DNA of 64,000 nucleotides from Shimia sp022448905 (GCF_047126315.1 NZ_CP138953.1:4030001-4094000), one strand, 5' to 3'. Counted from the stretch's first letter, positions 25,301-34,412 are shown. A program made the numbers and translations. Notes: a model not told the origin generated them from the sequence alone.

Positions 25301-27265
25301 TCAGCCCCGGTTCATGCGATTTTCGATGAGTTCATCAACCACCGACGGATCTGCCAGTGTGCTGGTATCCCCCAGGCTGCCGTAGTCGTTTTCGGCGATT
25401 TTGCGCAGGATGCGGCGCATGATTTTGCCGGAGCGGGTTTTGGGCAGACCGGGCGCCCATTGGATCAGGTCGGGCGAGGCAATTGGGCCAATTTCCGTCC
25501 GGACCCAGGTGCGCAGTTCTTTGCGCAGCTCCTCGGAAGGCTCCTGATCGTTCATCAAAGTGACGTAGCAGTAGATGCCTTGGCCTTTGATGTCGTGCGG
25601 ATAGCCCACCACAGCAGCCTCAGCGACAGCGGCGTGGGCCACAAGCGCAGATTCCACCTCGGCGGTGCCCATGCGGTGGCCGGACACGTTGATCACATCG
25701 TCCACACGGCCGGTGATCCAGTAGTCGCCATCCGCGTCGCGCTTACAGCCGTCACCCGCGAAGTAGTAGTTTTTGTAGTCGCTGAAGTAGGTCTTCTCAA
25801 AGCGCTCGTGGTCGCCCCAGACGGTGCGCATCTGGCTCGGCCAGCTTTCTTTGATCGCCAGAACCCCTTCGACATCATTGCCGGAGATCTCTTCGCCAGA
25901 CTGCGGGTCCAGCACCACCGGGTGCACGCCAAAGAAGGGCTTCATTGCTGCACCTGGCTTGGTCGCATGGGCGCCGGGAAGGGGCGTCATCATGTGGCCG
26001 CCGGTCTCGGTCTGCCACCAGGTGTCCACAATTGGGCAGCGGCCGCCGCCGACCACGTCGTTGTACCAGGTCCAGGCCTCGGGGTTGATTGGCTCGCCGA
26101 CGGTGCCAAGGATGCGCAAGGAGCTGAGGTCACATTTCTCAACATATTCATTGCCTTGGCCCATCAAGGCCCGCAGCGCGGTGGGCGCGGTGTAGAACTG
26201 GTTCACGCGGTGTTTTTCGCACACCTGCCAGAAACGGGAGGCGTCCGGATAGGTCGGCACACCCTCAAACATCAGCGTGGTGGCGCCATTGGCGAGCGGG
26301 CCATAGACGATGTAGCTGTGGCCGGTGACCCAGCCCACATCGGCGGTGCACCAGAAGATGTCGCCGTCTTTGTAATCAAAGGTGTATTCATGCGTCATCG
26401 AGGCATACACCAGATAGCCGCCGGTGGAATGCACCACGCCTTTGGGCTGCCCGGTGGAGCCGGAGGTGTAGAGGATGAACAGCGGATCTTCGGCGTTCAT
26501 CTCGGCCGGTTTGCAGTAGTCGCCGACTTCCATGACCATCTCGTTGTAGTCATAGTCGCGGCCGTCGATCCAGGTGGTCTGATCGCCAGTGCGCTTCACC
26601 ACCAGACACTTGACGGTGTCTTTGGTGTGCAGCAGGGCGGCGTCGGTGTTGGACTTGAGCGCGGTTTTGCGGCCGCCACGTGGGGCGCTGTCTGCGGTGA
26701 TCACCACTTTGGCGTCACAGCCGTTGATCCGGGCGGCGAGCGCGTCTGGAGAGAAGCCGGCAAACACGATGGAATGGATCGCGCCGATACGGGCACAGGC
26801 CAGCATGGCGTAAGCCGCTTCCGGGATCATCGGCAGGTAAATGACAACGCGGTCGCCTTTGCGCACGCCCAGCTGCTCCAGCACATTGGCCATGCGGCAG
26901 ACGCGCTGGTGCAGATCGGCATAGGTGATCGACTGGGCTGGCTCGTTGGGATCATCCGGTTCAAAGATGATCGCGGCCTGATTGCCGCGGGTTTCCAGAT
27001 GGCGGTCGATACAGTTGGCGGCCACGTTGAGCGTGCCGTCTTCAAACCATTTGATGTCCACAGCACCGGGCGCAAAGGAGGTGTTCTTCACCTTGGTGTA
27101 CGGCTTGATCCAGTCCACACGCTGGCCATGCTCCCGCCAAAACGCCTCAGGATCAGACACTGACGCCGCGTACATCTCATCGTATTTGGCGGTATCAATA
27201 TGTGCGTCTTTGGTCAGCTCTGCGGATGGCAACGGGCTGGCGGATACATTGGTGTCCAACGACAT
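25301..27265 (-). CDS. acs: acetyl-CoA synthetase (AMP-forming)
   Basis: A 654-residue AMP-forming ligase making acetyl-CoA from acetate, ATP and CoA via acetyl-AMP. Motifs: YTSGSTGQPKG (A3), DTWWQTETGG, GRVDDVINVSGHR, and the C-terminal PKTRSGKIMRR containing the lysine that is acetylated to silence Acs in many bacteria. No deacetylase gene is adjacent. The start ATG has GGGAGGAG just upstream; an in-frame start 15 codons earlier is less likely. It heads the cluster adk, DUF4212, symporter, cNMP/CBS protein. Confidence 0.93.
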   Translation of the reverse strand: MSLDTNVSASPLPSAELTKDAHIDTAKYDEMYAASVSDPEAFWREHGQRVDWIKPYTKVKNTSFAPGAVDIKWFEDGTLNVAANCIDRHLETRGNQAAIIFEPDDPNEPAQSITYADLHQRVCRMANVLEQLGVRKGDRVVIYLPMIPEAAYAMLACARIGAIHSIVFAGFSPDALAARINGCDAKVVITADSAPRGGRKTALKSNTDAALLHTKDTVKCLVVKRTGDQTTWIDGRDYDYNEMVMEVGDYCKPAEMNAEDPLFILYTSGSTGQPKGVVHSTGGYLVYASMTHEYTFDYKDGDIFWCTADVGWVTGHSYIVYGPLANGATTLMFEGVPTYPDASRFWQVCEKHRVNQFYTAPTALRALMGQGNEYVEKCDLSSLRILGTVGEPINPEAWTWYNDVVGGGRCPIVDTWWQTETGGHMMTPLPGAHATKPGAAMKPFFGVHPVVLDPQSGEEISGNDVEGVLAIKESWPSQMRTVWGDHERFEKTYFSDYKNYYFAGDGCKRDADGDYWITGRVDDVINVSGHRMGTAEVESALVAHAAVAEAAVVGYPHDIKGQGIYCYVTLMNDQEPSEELRKELRTWVRTEIGPIASPDLIQWAPGLPKTRSGKIMRRILRKIAENDYGSLGDTSTLADPSVVDELIENRMNRG

Positions 27266-27635
27266 GAAGGCTCCTCCCTCGGTCAAAAACTTTAAAAACT
27301 CCTCACTCAAGCCAGATGGCTCAAGACCCCGCGGTCAGAATAGGGATTTGTGAAAACAAGGAAACAAAGCACGGAAATAAAACAGAAAATCTGTAAATAT
27401 TTTTCCGACCAGCCACCGCATACTGTAAATTTTTTTCTGATGAGGGCCGGAAAACCCATATTCATAAGGACTTGGAAAGAACTTGTTAACGTGTTGAGGC
27501 ACGGCAAAATCGCGCTCTGCAAAAATGCGAGCGCTAACATTTTCATTCCAGAAGGTGTGACATTTCGTACCGGCCAAAATTTGCGAAAACAGATCGCGCG
27601 CTAACAGTGCCGACTCGCAATCACGCCGACTGGCT
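27266..27635. promoter_or_regulatory. AT-rich intergenic region upstream of acs
   Basis: This 370-base stretch is clearly more AT-rich than its surroundings and must hold the acs promoter (minus strand). Both strands have short open frames of 79-84 codons without homologues I recognise. TTTGCGAAAA near 27582 and GCAAAAATGCG near 27519 could be halves of a regulator site, but I cannot assign a factor. Confidence 0.4.
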
Positions 27636-28829
27636 TTAGAAGACCAATCGCGTGCGCAGCCCCAGCACGGTCACAGTACCCAACCCGGGATTGTCCAGGG
27701 GATTGTCGATCACCTGGATCGACGGCGTTATCTGGAAACCGGACGACAGCGAGAAACGGTAAAACAGCTCCGCCGTAAACTGCGCCTGGGTGGAGGTCGC
27801 ACTCTCCGCCCAGTTCAACCCAACGCCAGCCGCATCGGTGTTACGTCCGTAATACGCCAGGCCAGTAGACAGAGAACGCTTATACAGCCCCGTGCCTTGA
27901 TCCGCGACACCGGCACGCAAGAATGGCAACCACGTATTGTTGACAAACCAAGCTGCCGAGAAACTTGCACCATAGTCCTCCGCCCTGTTTTTGCTGGCAT
28001 CTGCATCAATGTGCCAAAGGGTCAGATGCACATTGTCAAAATAGATCCGGTCCCGCGCGCTGGTGACACCCAGCTCTAGGCTCTTGAACAGCTTGCCGTG
28101 GTCAAACACATCAAACCCCGGATCAGACGGGGCCGCGTTGGCATCAGCGACACTGCCCACCGCATAGACGGTATCGCCAAGCCACACGCCGCCCGCCAAG
28201 CCCAAACCGGGGTTTGGCGCGTTGATTGTGGGATTGGTGTTAAACGACAGGTTCTGAAATGCCGAATAGGGGCTCACCGCGCCGTAGATATCCAAAAAAT
28301 CGGTCACATCGATCTGGCCAGCCTGGAAACTCCAGCCACCTTTCGGCGCGCGCTGTGTCCAGAACAAGTTGGTCAGCAGGGTGCCATTGTCGTTAAACGC
28401 GGTGCCCGGCATAAACGTTGCTTTTGCAGCAAATCCAAGGTTCTGGGGCGCCACATCGGTATAGGCGTGCCGATGCTCCAGCTTGAACGTCAGGCTGCCA
28501 TTCTCGGTCGCCGCCCAATTGCCATAAAACCGGAACATACCTCCAGCAGCGTGGTCTTCCGTCGCGTTCAGATCACTCCACTGGCTCAGCGCGAGATAGT
28601 CGAAGTTGAACTTGAAGCCATTCTCCGCAAGCCCGTCTTTCCAGGCAAACCAACCGGGCGCGACATTGCGCGGAAAATCAGAGCGCAGCTGCGGATCGGT
28701 CAAACCGTCCCCTGGCTCCAACTCCGCCGCAACCGAAGACGGGCCAGACAATCCGCGCTCTTGCGCCGACAAGGCGCCTGCCGTCAAGAACGCCATTGCA
28801 GTGATCAAACAGACCGGCTTGAAGGTCAC
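27636..28829 (-). CDS. OprB-family carbohydrate-selective porin
   Basis: A 397-residue outer-membrane protein. A signal peptide (residues 1-22, cut after ALSAQ) is followed by an OprB-like beta-barrel with GWFAWKDGLAENGFKFN, aromatic girdles and a C-terminal phenylalanine (LRTRLVF), the typical barrel end. It should admit sugars or other small solutes. It lies 61 bases after the secreted amidohydrolase on the same strand, suggesting co-transcription under the divergent AraC regulator. The substrate is not known. Confidence 0.83.
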   Translation of the reverse strand: MTFKPVCLITAMAFLTAGALSAQERGLSGPSSVAAELEPGDGLTDPQLRSDFPRNVAPGWFAWKDGLAENGFKFNFDYLALSQWSDLNATEDHAAGGMFRFYGNWAATENGSLTFKLEHRHAYTDVAPQNLGFAAKATFMPGTAFNDNGTLLTNLFWTQRAPKGGWSFQAGQIDVTDFLDIYGAVSPYSAFQNLSFNTNPTINAPNPGLGLAGGVWLGDTVYAVGSVADANAAPSDPGFDVFDHGKLFKSLELGVTSARDRIYFDNVHLTLWHIDADASKNRAEDYGASFSAAWFVNNTWLPFLRAGVADQGTGLYKRSLSTGLAYYGRNTDAAGVGLNWAESATSTQAQFTAELFYRFSLSSGFQITPSIQVIDNPLDNPGLGTVTVLGLRTRLVF

Positions 28830-28890
28830 GCCCCTACTCCATCAGAAAGAAAGAAGCGCCCACCATGTCGCAGCGGGCGCTAAATCGCAA

Positions 28891-30276
28891 TTAGTCCAGT
28901 GTGTTCTTATAGATCACGCCGTCTTTCATGATCACACGCAGAGTTTCGGGGCTTGCTGGACGCGGGTCCGCGCCAAACCATTTATCCCCAGTGCCAACCA
29001 CAGAGAAATCTTCCAGCGGGTTGCCATCGATCAACAGAATATCCGCATAGGCGCCTTCTTCGATCACACCCAGCTTGCCTGCGGTGTAAGGATTGGTGAA
29101 ATCCCCGGACAGGCCCACCAACTCGCCGCCAACCGAGGTCAATGTCACCATGGACGCATAGGGCCCAAAGAAGTCGTTGTTCAGCTTTTTCTCGTAGGCA
29201 ATCTGAATGTTACAAGCCGCGACCGAGCCCACACAATCCGTCTGGAACGCGCGTTTGACCGGACATTCCTGCATATTAGGAATGTAATTGGCGAACGTCG
29301 CAGAGGCTGACTTTGCTTTTGCCAAACTGCTAGGGACACTGGCGACTGCAGGAATGCTGAGCAGCCCCGGATCAAATGCCGTAAGATTGGTGGTGATAAA
29401 GGCACCTTTGGCATTCATCACTTCGGCAATCTCGCAGTCAAACGAAAAACCGTGTTCGATCGACATCACGCCCGCTTCCAATGCCCCCAAAATCGCCTCC
29501 TTGCGGTAGGAGTGCGCCATAACATAGCTGCCGTACTCTTCGGCGACCTGCACCGCTGCTTTGATTTCTTCGGGCGACCCCGCCAGCAACTGCCAAGGAT
29601 CAAAGGCCGACACCACGCCACCGGATTGCATATACTTGAGCTGTGTTGCGCCCATGCGGAAGTTGTTGCGGCCGAACTTCTGCACATCCGCGACATTGTC
29701 AGCCTCTTGCGCCATGTTCAGACGACCAAAATTGGTGGACGCGCCGGGTGGCGAAGTGAAGTTGGCAAAGTCCGCGTGTCCGCCACGCGTGCCGATGAAG
29801 GCCGCCGAAGGGTAATAGCGCGGTCCAATAATTTGACCACTGTCAATCGCACGCCGCAGGCCGCCGTTGCCGCCACCGGCATCCCGCACTGTGGTGAACC
29901 CCTGCATCAGGTACATCTCTGCCATCCGCGTGCCGTGAATGGCAAAATCTTCCCAGGTGACATTGGCCTCCATCGCTGGAATGCTTGGCCCCATCAGCAT
30001 CAAATGCGCGTGCGCCTCAACAAATCCCGGTGTCAGCGTCCGCCCACCACCATCAATCACCGTGGCATCCGGCGCATCGATCGCCTCCGTGCTCACGGCC
30101 TTGATCAGGTTGCCTTCCACCAGCACCGAGGCGTTTTCAATCCGCGCCTCATTCACACCGTCAAACACATGCACATTGGTAAAAAGTGTTTGTGGTGCAG
30201 CCTCTTGCGCGGACAAAGACGAGGCAAACAAACCGACAACAGCGGACACAAACCCTGAGACAATTCGACTAGACAT
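28891..30276 (-). CDS. secreted metal-dependent amidohydrolase
   Basis: A 461-residue amidohydrolase-superfamily enzyme with a signal peptide (residues 1-23, SSLSAQEAAP), so periplasmic. The metal motif is VEAHAHLML (HxH); AHSYRKEAILGALEAG and SIEHGF supply further His ligands, and ADILLIDGNPLEDF is the typical C-terminal strand. Relatives include imidazolonepropionase-like and prolidase-like enzymes acting on dipeptides or cyclic amides. It precedes the porin gene and is divergent from an AraC regulator. AGGGGC lies upstream of the ATG. Confidence 0.85.
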   Translation of the reverse strand: MSSRIVSGFVSAVVGLFASSLSAQEAAPQTLFTNVHVFDGVNEARIENASVLVEGNLIKAVSTEAIDAPDATVIDGGGRTLTPGFVEAHAHLMLMGPSIPAMEANVTWEDFAIHGTRMAEMYLMQGFTTVRDAGGGNGGLRRAIDSGQIIGPRYYPSAAFIGTRGGHADFANFTSPPGASTNFGRLNMAQEADNVADVQKFGRNNFRMGATQLKYMQSGGVVSAFDPWQLLAGSPEEIKAAVQVAEEYGSYVMAHSYRKEAILGALEAGVMSIEHGFSFDCEIAEVMNAKGAFITTNLTAFDPGLLSIPAVASVPSSLAKAKSASATFANYIPNMQECPVKRAFQTDCVGSVAACNIQIAYEKKLNNDFFGPYASMVTLTSVGGELVGLSGDFTNPYTAGKLGVIEEGAYADILLIDGNPLEDFSVVGTGDKWFGADPRPASPETLRVIMKDGVIYKNTLD

Positions 30277-30331
30277 AATGGCGCCCCTATAGAATTCTCC
30301 ACAATACTACCTGAGCGTGTTGCGCCGTTCC

Positions 30332-30398
30332 GGCCAGTTTCGATCAATTTTCCCGTCACACTGAGAAAAACTGGCCGACAAACACGCAAAAACTGGCC
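30332..30398. promoter_or_regulatory. AAACTGGCC repeats, probable AraC-family operators
   Basis: Three copies of AAACTGGCC lie in the divergent region between the amidohydrolase and araC-type genes: inverted at 30332-30340, direct at 30368-30376 and 30390-30398. The direct copies are exactly 22 bases apart, two helical turns, the spacing expected for paired AraC-family subsites. Confidence 0.65.
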
Positions 30399-30433
30399 TA
30401 AAAGTAACTGAATAACAAAACGGATCGCGCCCC

Positions 30434-31429
30434 ATGCCCACCAAACATGACGGCTTTGTCAAAGCCCAGCTTCTGCGTCCCTTTGTCGAGCTTGCTAGGG
30501 CGCGCGGCGCCAATGTCGAAGCCGCGCTAAAATCCTTTGGTCTTGTTACCCAAGATTTGCGCGACCCTGAGAAAGCTGTACATGCCGAAATCATCTACGG
30601 CCTCACAAACAGCCTCGCGGAAAAAGCCAAAGACCCGCACCTCGGCTACCACGTTGCCGATAATTTCGACATGAAAGCCTGGCTGCCGACCCAAGACGCT
30701 TTTGAAAATGCTCGCACCATTGGCGAGTACTATACGCGGTTCCTGCTAAGTGTCCCACAGCAAGCCAGTTCCGTCCGCCACACCCTGAAGGTGGACGCGC
30801 TTCAAGCCACATACACCGTGGACCGCACGGTTCAAACCCACCAAGCCCCTGTGCAAGTTGAAGGTTTTGGCATGGGCCTGCACATCCGCACGCTGCAATA
30901 CCTGGCGAAATCCCACTGGTCGCCCAAACAGGTTACATTGGCGACAGCCTTTCCGGAAGCTTTGCCAGAAGCCCCCACCGGGGTTACCGTAAAACACGCC
31001 GCAGTTTCCGGGCTGGCCCTGTCTTTCCCCAGCGCCTGGCTCACCCTGCCAGTGCGTCCACAAGACATGCGATCCAACGATGCGCCAGCGTCGCGGGACA
31101 CCGACCTCTCAATTGTCAGAGCTCTGCGCACAGCAGCGCGCCCTACTTTGGCGGATCGCTCACAGACCGTTGCAGACCACGCACAGGCACTTGGCATCTC
31201 ACCAACCCGCCTCACGTCTTCCCTGAAACTGCAGGACACCACTCTTGCGCGCGAACTCAAACGTCTGCGCGTTGACGTGGCCAAAGAGATGTTTGCCGAC
31301 CCCAAACACAGCGTGGCCGGCGTGGCACAGGCCCTTGGCTATACCGATCAATCTCACTTTGAACGGTTCTTCCGCTCCCAAACCGGCCTCTCACCTCGCG
31401 AATACCGCCGGACGCTTTTGCCAGAATGA
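30434..31429 (+). CDS. AraC-family regulator (OruR/ArgR-like N-terminal domain)
   Basis: A 331-residue AraC-family regulator. The N-terminal 200 residues match the arabinose-binding-domain-like segment of the OruR/VirS group (LLRPFVELARARGANVEAAL). The C-terminal double helix-turn-helix is present: VADHAQALGISPTRLTSSL, and VAGVAQALGYTDQSHFERFFRSQTG followed by SPREYR. It is divergent from the amidohydrolase-porin pair, which it probably controls through the AAACTGGCC repeats. The effector is unknown. Confidence 0.87.
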   Translation: MPTKHDGFVKAQLLRPFVELARARGANVEAALKSFGLVTQDLRDPEKAVHAEIIYGLTNSLAEKAKDPHLGYHVADNFDMKAWLPTQDAFENARTIGEYYTRFLLSVPQQASSVRHTLKVDALQATYTVDRTVQTHQAPVQVEGFGMGLHIRTLQYLAKSHWSPKQVTLATAFPEALPEAPTGVTVKHAAVSGLALSFPSAWLTLPVRPQDMRSNDAPASRDTDLSIVRALRTAARPTLADRSQTVADHAQALGISPTRLTSSLKLQDTTLARELKRLRVDVAKEMFADPKHSVAGVAQALGYTDQSHFERFFRSQTGLSPREYRRTLLPE

Positions 31430-31583
31430 CGCAAATTGCGGCTCTTCGCCCACATCCGGTTGCAATTGGCGATCAAATCGTTTCTGGATTTGACCCTGAC
31501 GCGCCACTCAGGCAATTAGACAGAAATCATTTTCCGCTGCGGGCGATTTGGCCCTGCACGACCACAGAAGACAGAAAGACACA

Positions 31584-32897
31584 ATGGAACAGTCTATCCC
31601 TCTGACACACCTGCCCGACAACACGCTTTATGGCGAAGGTGACGTGTTTGTCCTCTTTGGCGAACTCTTTGGCCGCGGCTACGCCACCGGTCTGATCGAC
31701 TCCGCCAAAGCGGCCGGAATGACTATTGTCGGCATCACCGTTGGCCGCCGCGAAGACGATGGCACTCTGCGCGCGCTGACCGACGAAGAACTGGCCCAGG
31801 CTGAAGACAACCTCGGCGGCAAAATCATCAACATCCCGCTGATGGCCGGCTTTGACATGGACGCACCGGAAGGGGGCGAAACGCCAACTGACATGCTCAA
31901 AGAGATGACCCTGGACAACTGGCAAGAGTTCAAACTCGACTGGGACAAGGTTGACGCTTGCCGCGAGATCGGCACCGCCCGTTTCACCGGCGCGCTGAAA
32001 GAAGTTATGGGCGCGCTTGCTGTACACATTCCTGCGGGCAAAAACGTGCACTTCGCCCACACCATGGCGGGCGGCATTCCGCGCGCGAAGGCTTTCTTGG
32101 CGATTGCCAACCGTATCTACAAAGGCCGCGGCGCAAGGCACATGTCGTCTCAAGCCCTGCTGGACGCCGACCTTGGTAAGCTGATCCTGCAAAACTTTGA
32201 CGAAGTGACCGCCAACAGCTTTGGCCACCTGCTGGAGCACAGCGCTGAACTGCGCGGCAAGATCGAGGCCGACGGCGGTCAGGTTCGCTACTCCGCATAT
32301 GGCTACCATGGCACCCGCGTTCTGATCGGTGGCGAGTACCGCTGGCAGACCTACACCAGCTACACCCAGGGCTACGCCAAAATGCGCCTAGAGCAGTTCG
32401 CCCAAACGGCATGGGACAACGGCGTAAAGGCCACCGTCTACAACTGCCCGGAAATCCGCACCAACTCTTCGGATGTGTTTGCGGGCATCGAACTGTCCCT
32501 GCTGCCTTTGCTGGAAGCGCTGCGCCATGAAGGCGGTGGTGCCTGGGTCGACGCGCTCTGGGCGGAATGCCAAGCCCTGCTGAAAGACGACGTGTCTTTG
32601 GAAAGCGTGCTAAAGACCGTGCAAGACTACCAACAAAGCGATGCCATGCAGCCGTTCTATAACTTCACTGCTTGGCCCATGGCCAACTCCGCCGATCAGG
32701 TCGACATGACTGTGGGCACCTCGCAAGACATCGTGGCGCTGCACAGCAACCGCAAAGTGCTCGTGAGTGACGTGCTCAGCCAGCATGTTGTGAACGCCAC
32801 CGGCGCGCTGATCTTTGGCTCTTCCGGCGCACCGGATGGCCCGGTTCTGTGGCTCGATCACGATATGGTTGCCCAGCACCTGATCAAAGCGAACTGA
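31584..32897 (+). CDS. possible FabMG-family enoyl-ACP reductase-like protein
   Basis: A 437-residue cytoplasmic protein without signal peptide. The N-terminal part (VFVLFGELFGRGYATGLIDSAKAAGMTIVG, residues about 19-48) has the layout of a degenerate nucleotide-binding strand-loop-helix, and PAGKNVHFAHTMAGGIPRAK follows near residue 160. I associate this pattern with proteins annotated as the FabMG enoyl-ACP reductase family, first reported as triclosan-tolerant, but the recall is uncertain and no catalytic residues can be confirmed. It is a single gene with its own strong terminator. Confidence 0.55.
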   Translation: MEQSIPLTHLPDNTLYGEGDVFVLFGELFGRGYATGLIDSAKAAGMTIVGITVGRREDDGTLRALTDEELAQAEDNLGGKIINIPLMAGFDMDAPEGGETPTDMLKEMTLDNWQEFKLDWDKVDACREIGTARFTGALKEVMGALAVHIPAGKNVHFAHTMAGGIPRAKAFLAIANRIYKGRGARHMSSQALLDADLGKLILQNFDEVTANSFGHLLEHSAELRGKIEADGGQVRYSAYGYHGTRVLIGGEYRWQTYTSYTQGYAKMRLEQFAQTAWDNGVKATVYNCPEIRTNSSDVFAGIELSLLPLLEALRHEGGGAWVDALWAECQALLKDDVSLESVLKTVQDYQQSDAMQPFYNFTAWPMANSADQVDMTVGTSQDIVALHSNRKVLVSDVLSQHVVNATGALIFGSSGAPDGPVLWLDHDMVAQHLIKAN

Positions 32898-32916
32898 TCT
32901 CCCCCCACTGATTTCC

Positions 32917-32950
32917 GAAAAGCCCCGACGCGCTGCGTCGGGGCTTTTTG
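32917..32950 (+). terminator. strong rho-independent terminator
   Basis: A perfect 11-bp stem (AGCCCCGACGC / GCGTCGGGGCT, loop GCT) preceded by AAAA and followed by TTTT sits 20 bases after the preceding stop codon. The flanking A and T runs make it potentially bidirectional. Confidence 0.92.
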
Positions 32951-33121
32951 TTTTGGGACAACACCTTAGAAAGCGCCCACGCCTCACGACCAGATCAAGG
33001 TTAACTTTTAGAAGTGTTAACCAACGGTTACCGCCCCCGCTTCCAGACATATCTCGGAAAAGGTAGGTCAAATTATTACCAAATGATTAACGACCGCACG
33101 CAGGGACACGAGGGACAGGCC

Positions 33122-33595
33122 ATGAACAACGACATCGCACAGGCCTATGAACTGTTGGGTGTGACCCCTGATGTGTCTGACAAGGAGATGCGGTCTGCCT
33201 GGCGCAAACTGGTGCGCAGCTACCATCCGGATTTGGCCCGCACCGATCCAGAGGAAGCCTCGCGCCGCATGGGCGAAATCAACGCGGCCTATGACGCCGT
33301 TGCCCATCACCGCCTGCAAAAAGACAAAAAGCCTAGCGCAAAAGCACGCCGACAAAGCCCTCGCGCACCCCGTCGCCCCCCCCGCGCCAAAACGGACACA
33401 CACCGCTCACAGCGTTCTGAAAACACGCAGCGCGAAACCAAGCAGGACCAAACTCGCGAGACCCTGCCCAAACGCCGCACCTACCGCAGCCCACAGGAAC
33501 AACGCTTGGTCGACGCCGCCTGTGCCGTGTTTGAAGACACCCGGCGCCACCTCAACGCAGCCGCCCGTCCCCATGCGTTCTCTGCCTTTCGGTAA
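33122..33595 (+). CDS. small J-domain (DnaJ-like) protein
   Basis: A 157-residue protein. Residues 6-65 form a J domain (AYELLGVTPDVSDKEMRSAW, with the diagnostic HPD in RSYHPDLA), which would stimulate a DnaK ATPase. The remainder is a very basic, low-complexity linker (residues 70-125, rich in Arg, Lys, Pro, Gln) and a short helix ending AARPHAFSAFR. There is no glycine/phenylalanine or zinc-finger region, so it is a J-only co-chaperone. GAGGGACAGG precedes the chosen ATG. Confidence 0.78.
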   Translation: MNNDIAQAYELLGVTPDVSDKEMRSAWRKLVRSYHPDLARTDPEEASRRMGEINAAYDAVAHHRLQKDKKPSAKARRQSPRAPRRPPRAKTDTHRSQRSENTQRETKQDQTRETLPKRRTYRSPQEQRLVDAACAVFEDTRRHLNAAARPHAFSAFR

Positions 33596-33681
33596 CTCAA
33601 CGCAAATGTCTGCCGACGCAGCTAAAAGCCTTTCGGCATTGCCGAATTTACAAACCACTTGACTCGAAGCGTTCAGTGTTT

Positions 33682-33713
33682 TCAAAAATGTCCAACATTT
33701 TGAGTTTTGGACA
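33682..33713. promoter_or_regulatory. nested palindromes upstream of the GntR gene
   Basis: Two overlapping dyads: TCAAAAATGT-CCA-ACATTTTGA (33682-33703, one extra A on the left) and TGTCCAA-N11-TTGGACA (33689-33695 with 33707-33713). They end 5 bases before the ATG, so a bound repressor would block the start; autoregulation by the GntR protein is likely. Confidence 0.6.
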
Positions 33714-33718
33714 ACACA

Positions 33719-34390
33719 ATGATCCTTCGGCGCGACACCAAAGAAGACGACACCGTCATCGCGATGCTGGCAGCTGCGTTGCGCCGCGACATCTCCTTTG
33801 GCGCTTTGTTGCCGGATCAAAAGCTGAAACTGCAAAACCTGCGGGCGCGTTATGGCGGGTCCAACCACTCGATGCGCGAGACGCTGCGGCTGCTCACGGC
33901 GGAGGGTTTGGTGGAGGCCACCTCGCAACGTGGCTTCCGCGTGGCCTCTGCCACCGAGGACGATGTGCGCGACATTCTGATGGTGCGCACCGAGATCGAG
34001 AAACTGGCTTTGGGACTGGCATTAGAACACGGAGATGTGGCCTGGGAAGGCCGTGTGATCGCCGCACATCACGCGCTGCGCAAAGCCGAAACAACGCTTA
34101 CCGAGACCACAGATGACTTAACCGCCATGGAGTGGGACGAAGCCTGCCGCGCGTTTTCCTACGCCCTGATTGACGCCTGCGGCAGCCCGCGCCTGATCGA
34201 TCTGCAACGCAAGCTTTACAACCAAAGCCGACGCTTCCGGCTGGCGCTGTTGCGCGAGGGTCGGCTCGACTTTGACGATCGCTGTGTTCGACAACAGACA
34301 CTTGTGGATGCGGTTCTGACCCGCGACTGCAAGACTGCTCTTGCGGCTTTAGAAGACGACATCAAATCGGAATTACATCCGGACATTTAG
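33719..34390 (+). CDS. GntR-family (FadR/FCD) transcriptional regulator
   Basis: A 223-residue GntR regulator. The winged helix occupies residues 10-75 (LPDQKLKLQNLRARYGGSNHSMRETLRLLTAEGLV in outline), followed by an FCD ligand-binding domain with DACGSPRLIDL and the C-terminal helix pair. Its binding sites appear to overlap its own promoter. The ABC importer genes start 22 bases downstream, so it is likely the local repressor responding to the imported substrate. ATG is chosen over a TTG four codons upstream. Confidence 0.87.
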   Translation: MILRRDTKEDDTVIAMLAAALRRDISFGALLPDQKLKLQNLRARYGGSNHSMRETLRLLTAEGLVEATSQRGFRVASATEDDVRDILMVRTEIEKLALGLALEHGDVAWEGRVIAAHHALRKAETTLTETTDDLTAMEWDEACRAFSYALIDACGSPRLIDLQRKLYNQSRRFRLALLREGRLDFDDRCVRQQTLVDAVLTRDCKTALAALEDDIKSELHPDI

Positions 34391-34412
34391 CACAGATCAT
34401 TGGGAGGATAAC

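Noticed and set aside
25190..27163. 657-codon plus-strand open frame opposite acs and adk
   Set aside because: Antisense to two well-supported genes with low-complexity Gly/Ala/Val/His composition; no ribosome binding site or domain.
27350..27604. 84-codon open frame starting with GTG upstream of acs
   Set aside because: It has a plausible AGGGA site, but lies in the AT-rich acs promoter region and shows no recognisable features; kept as regulatory DNA.
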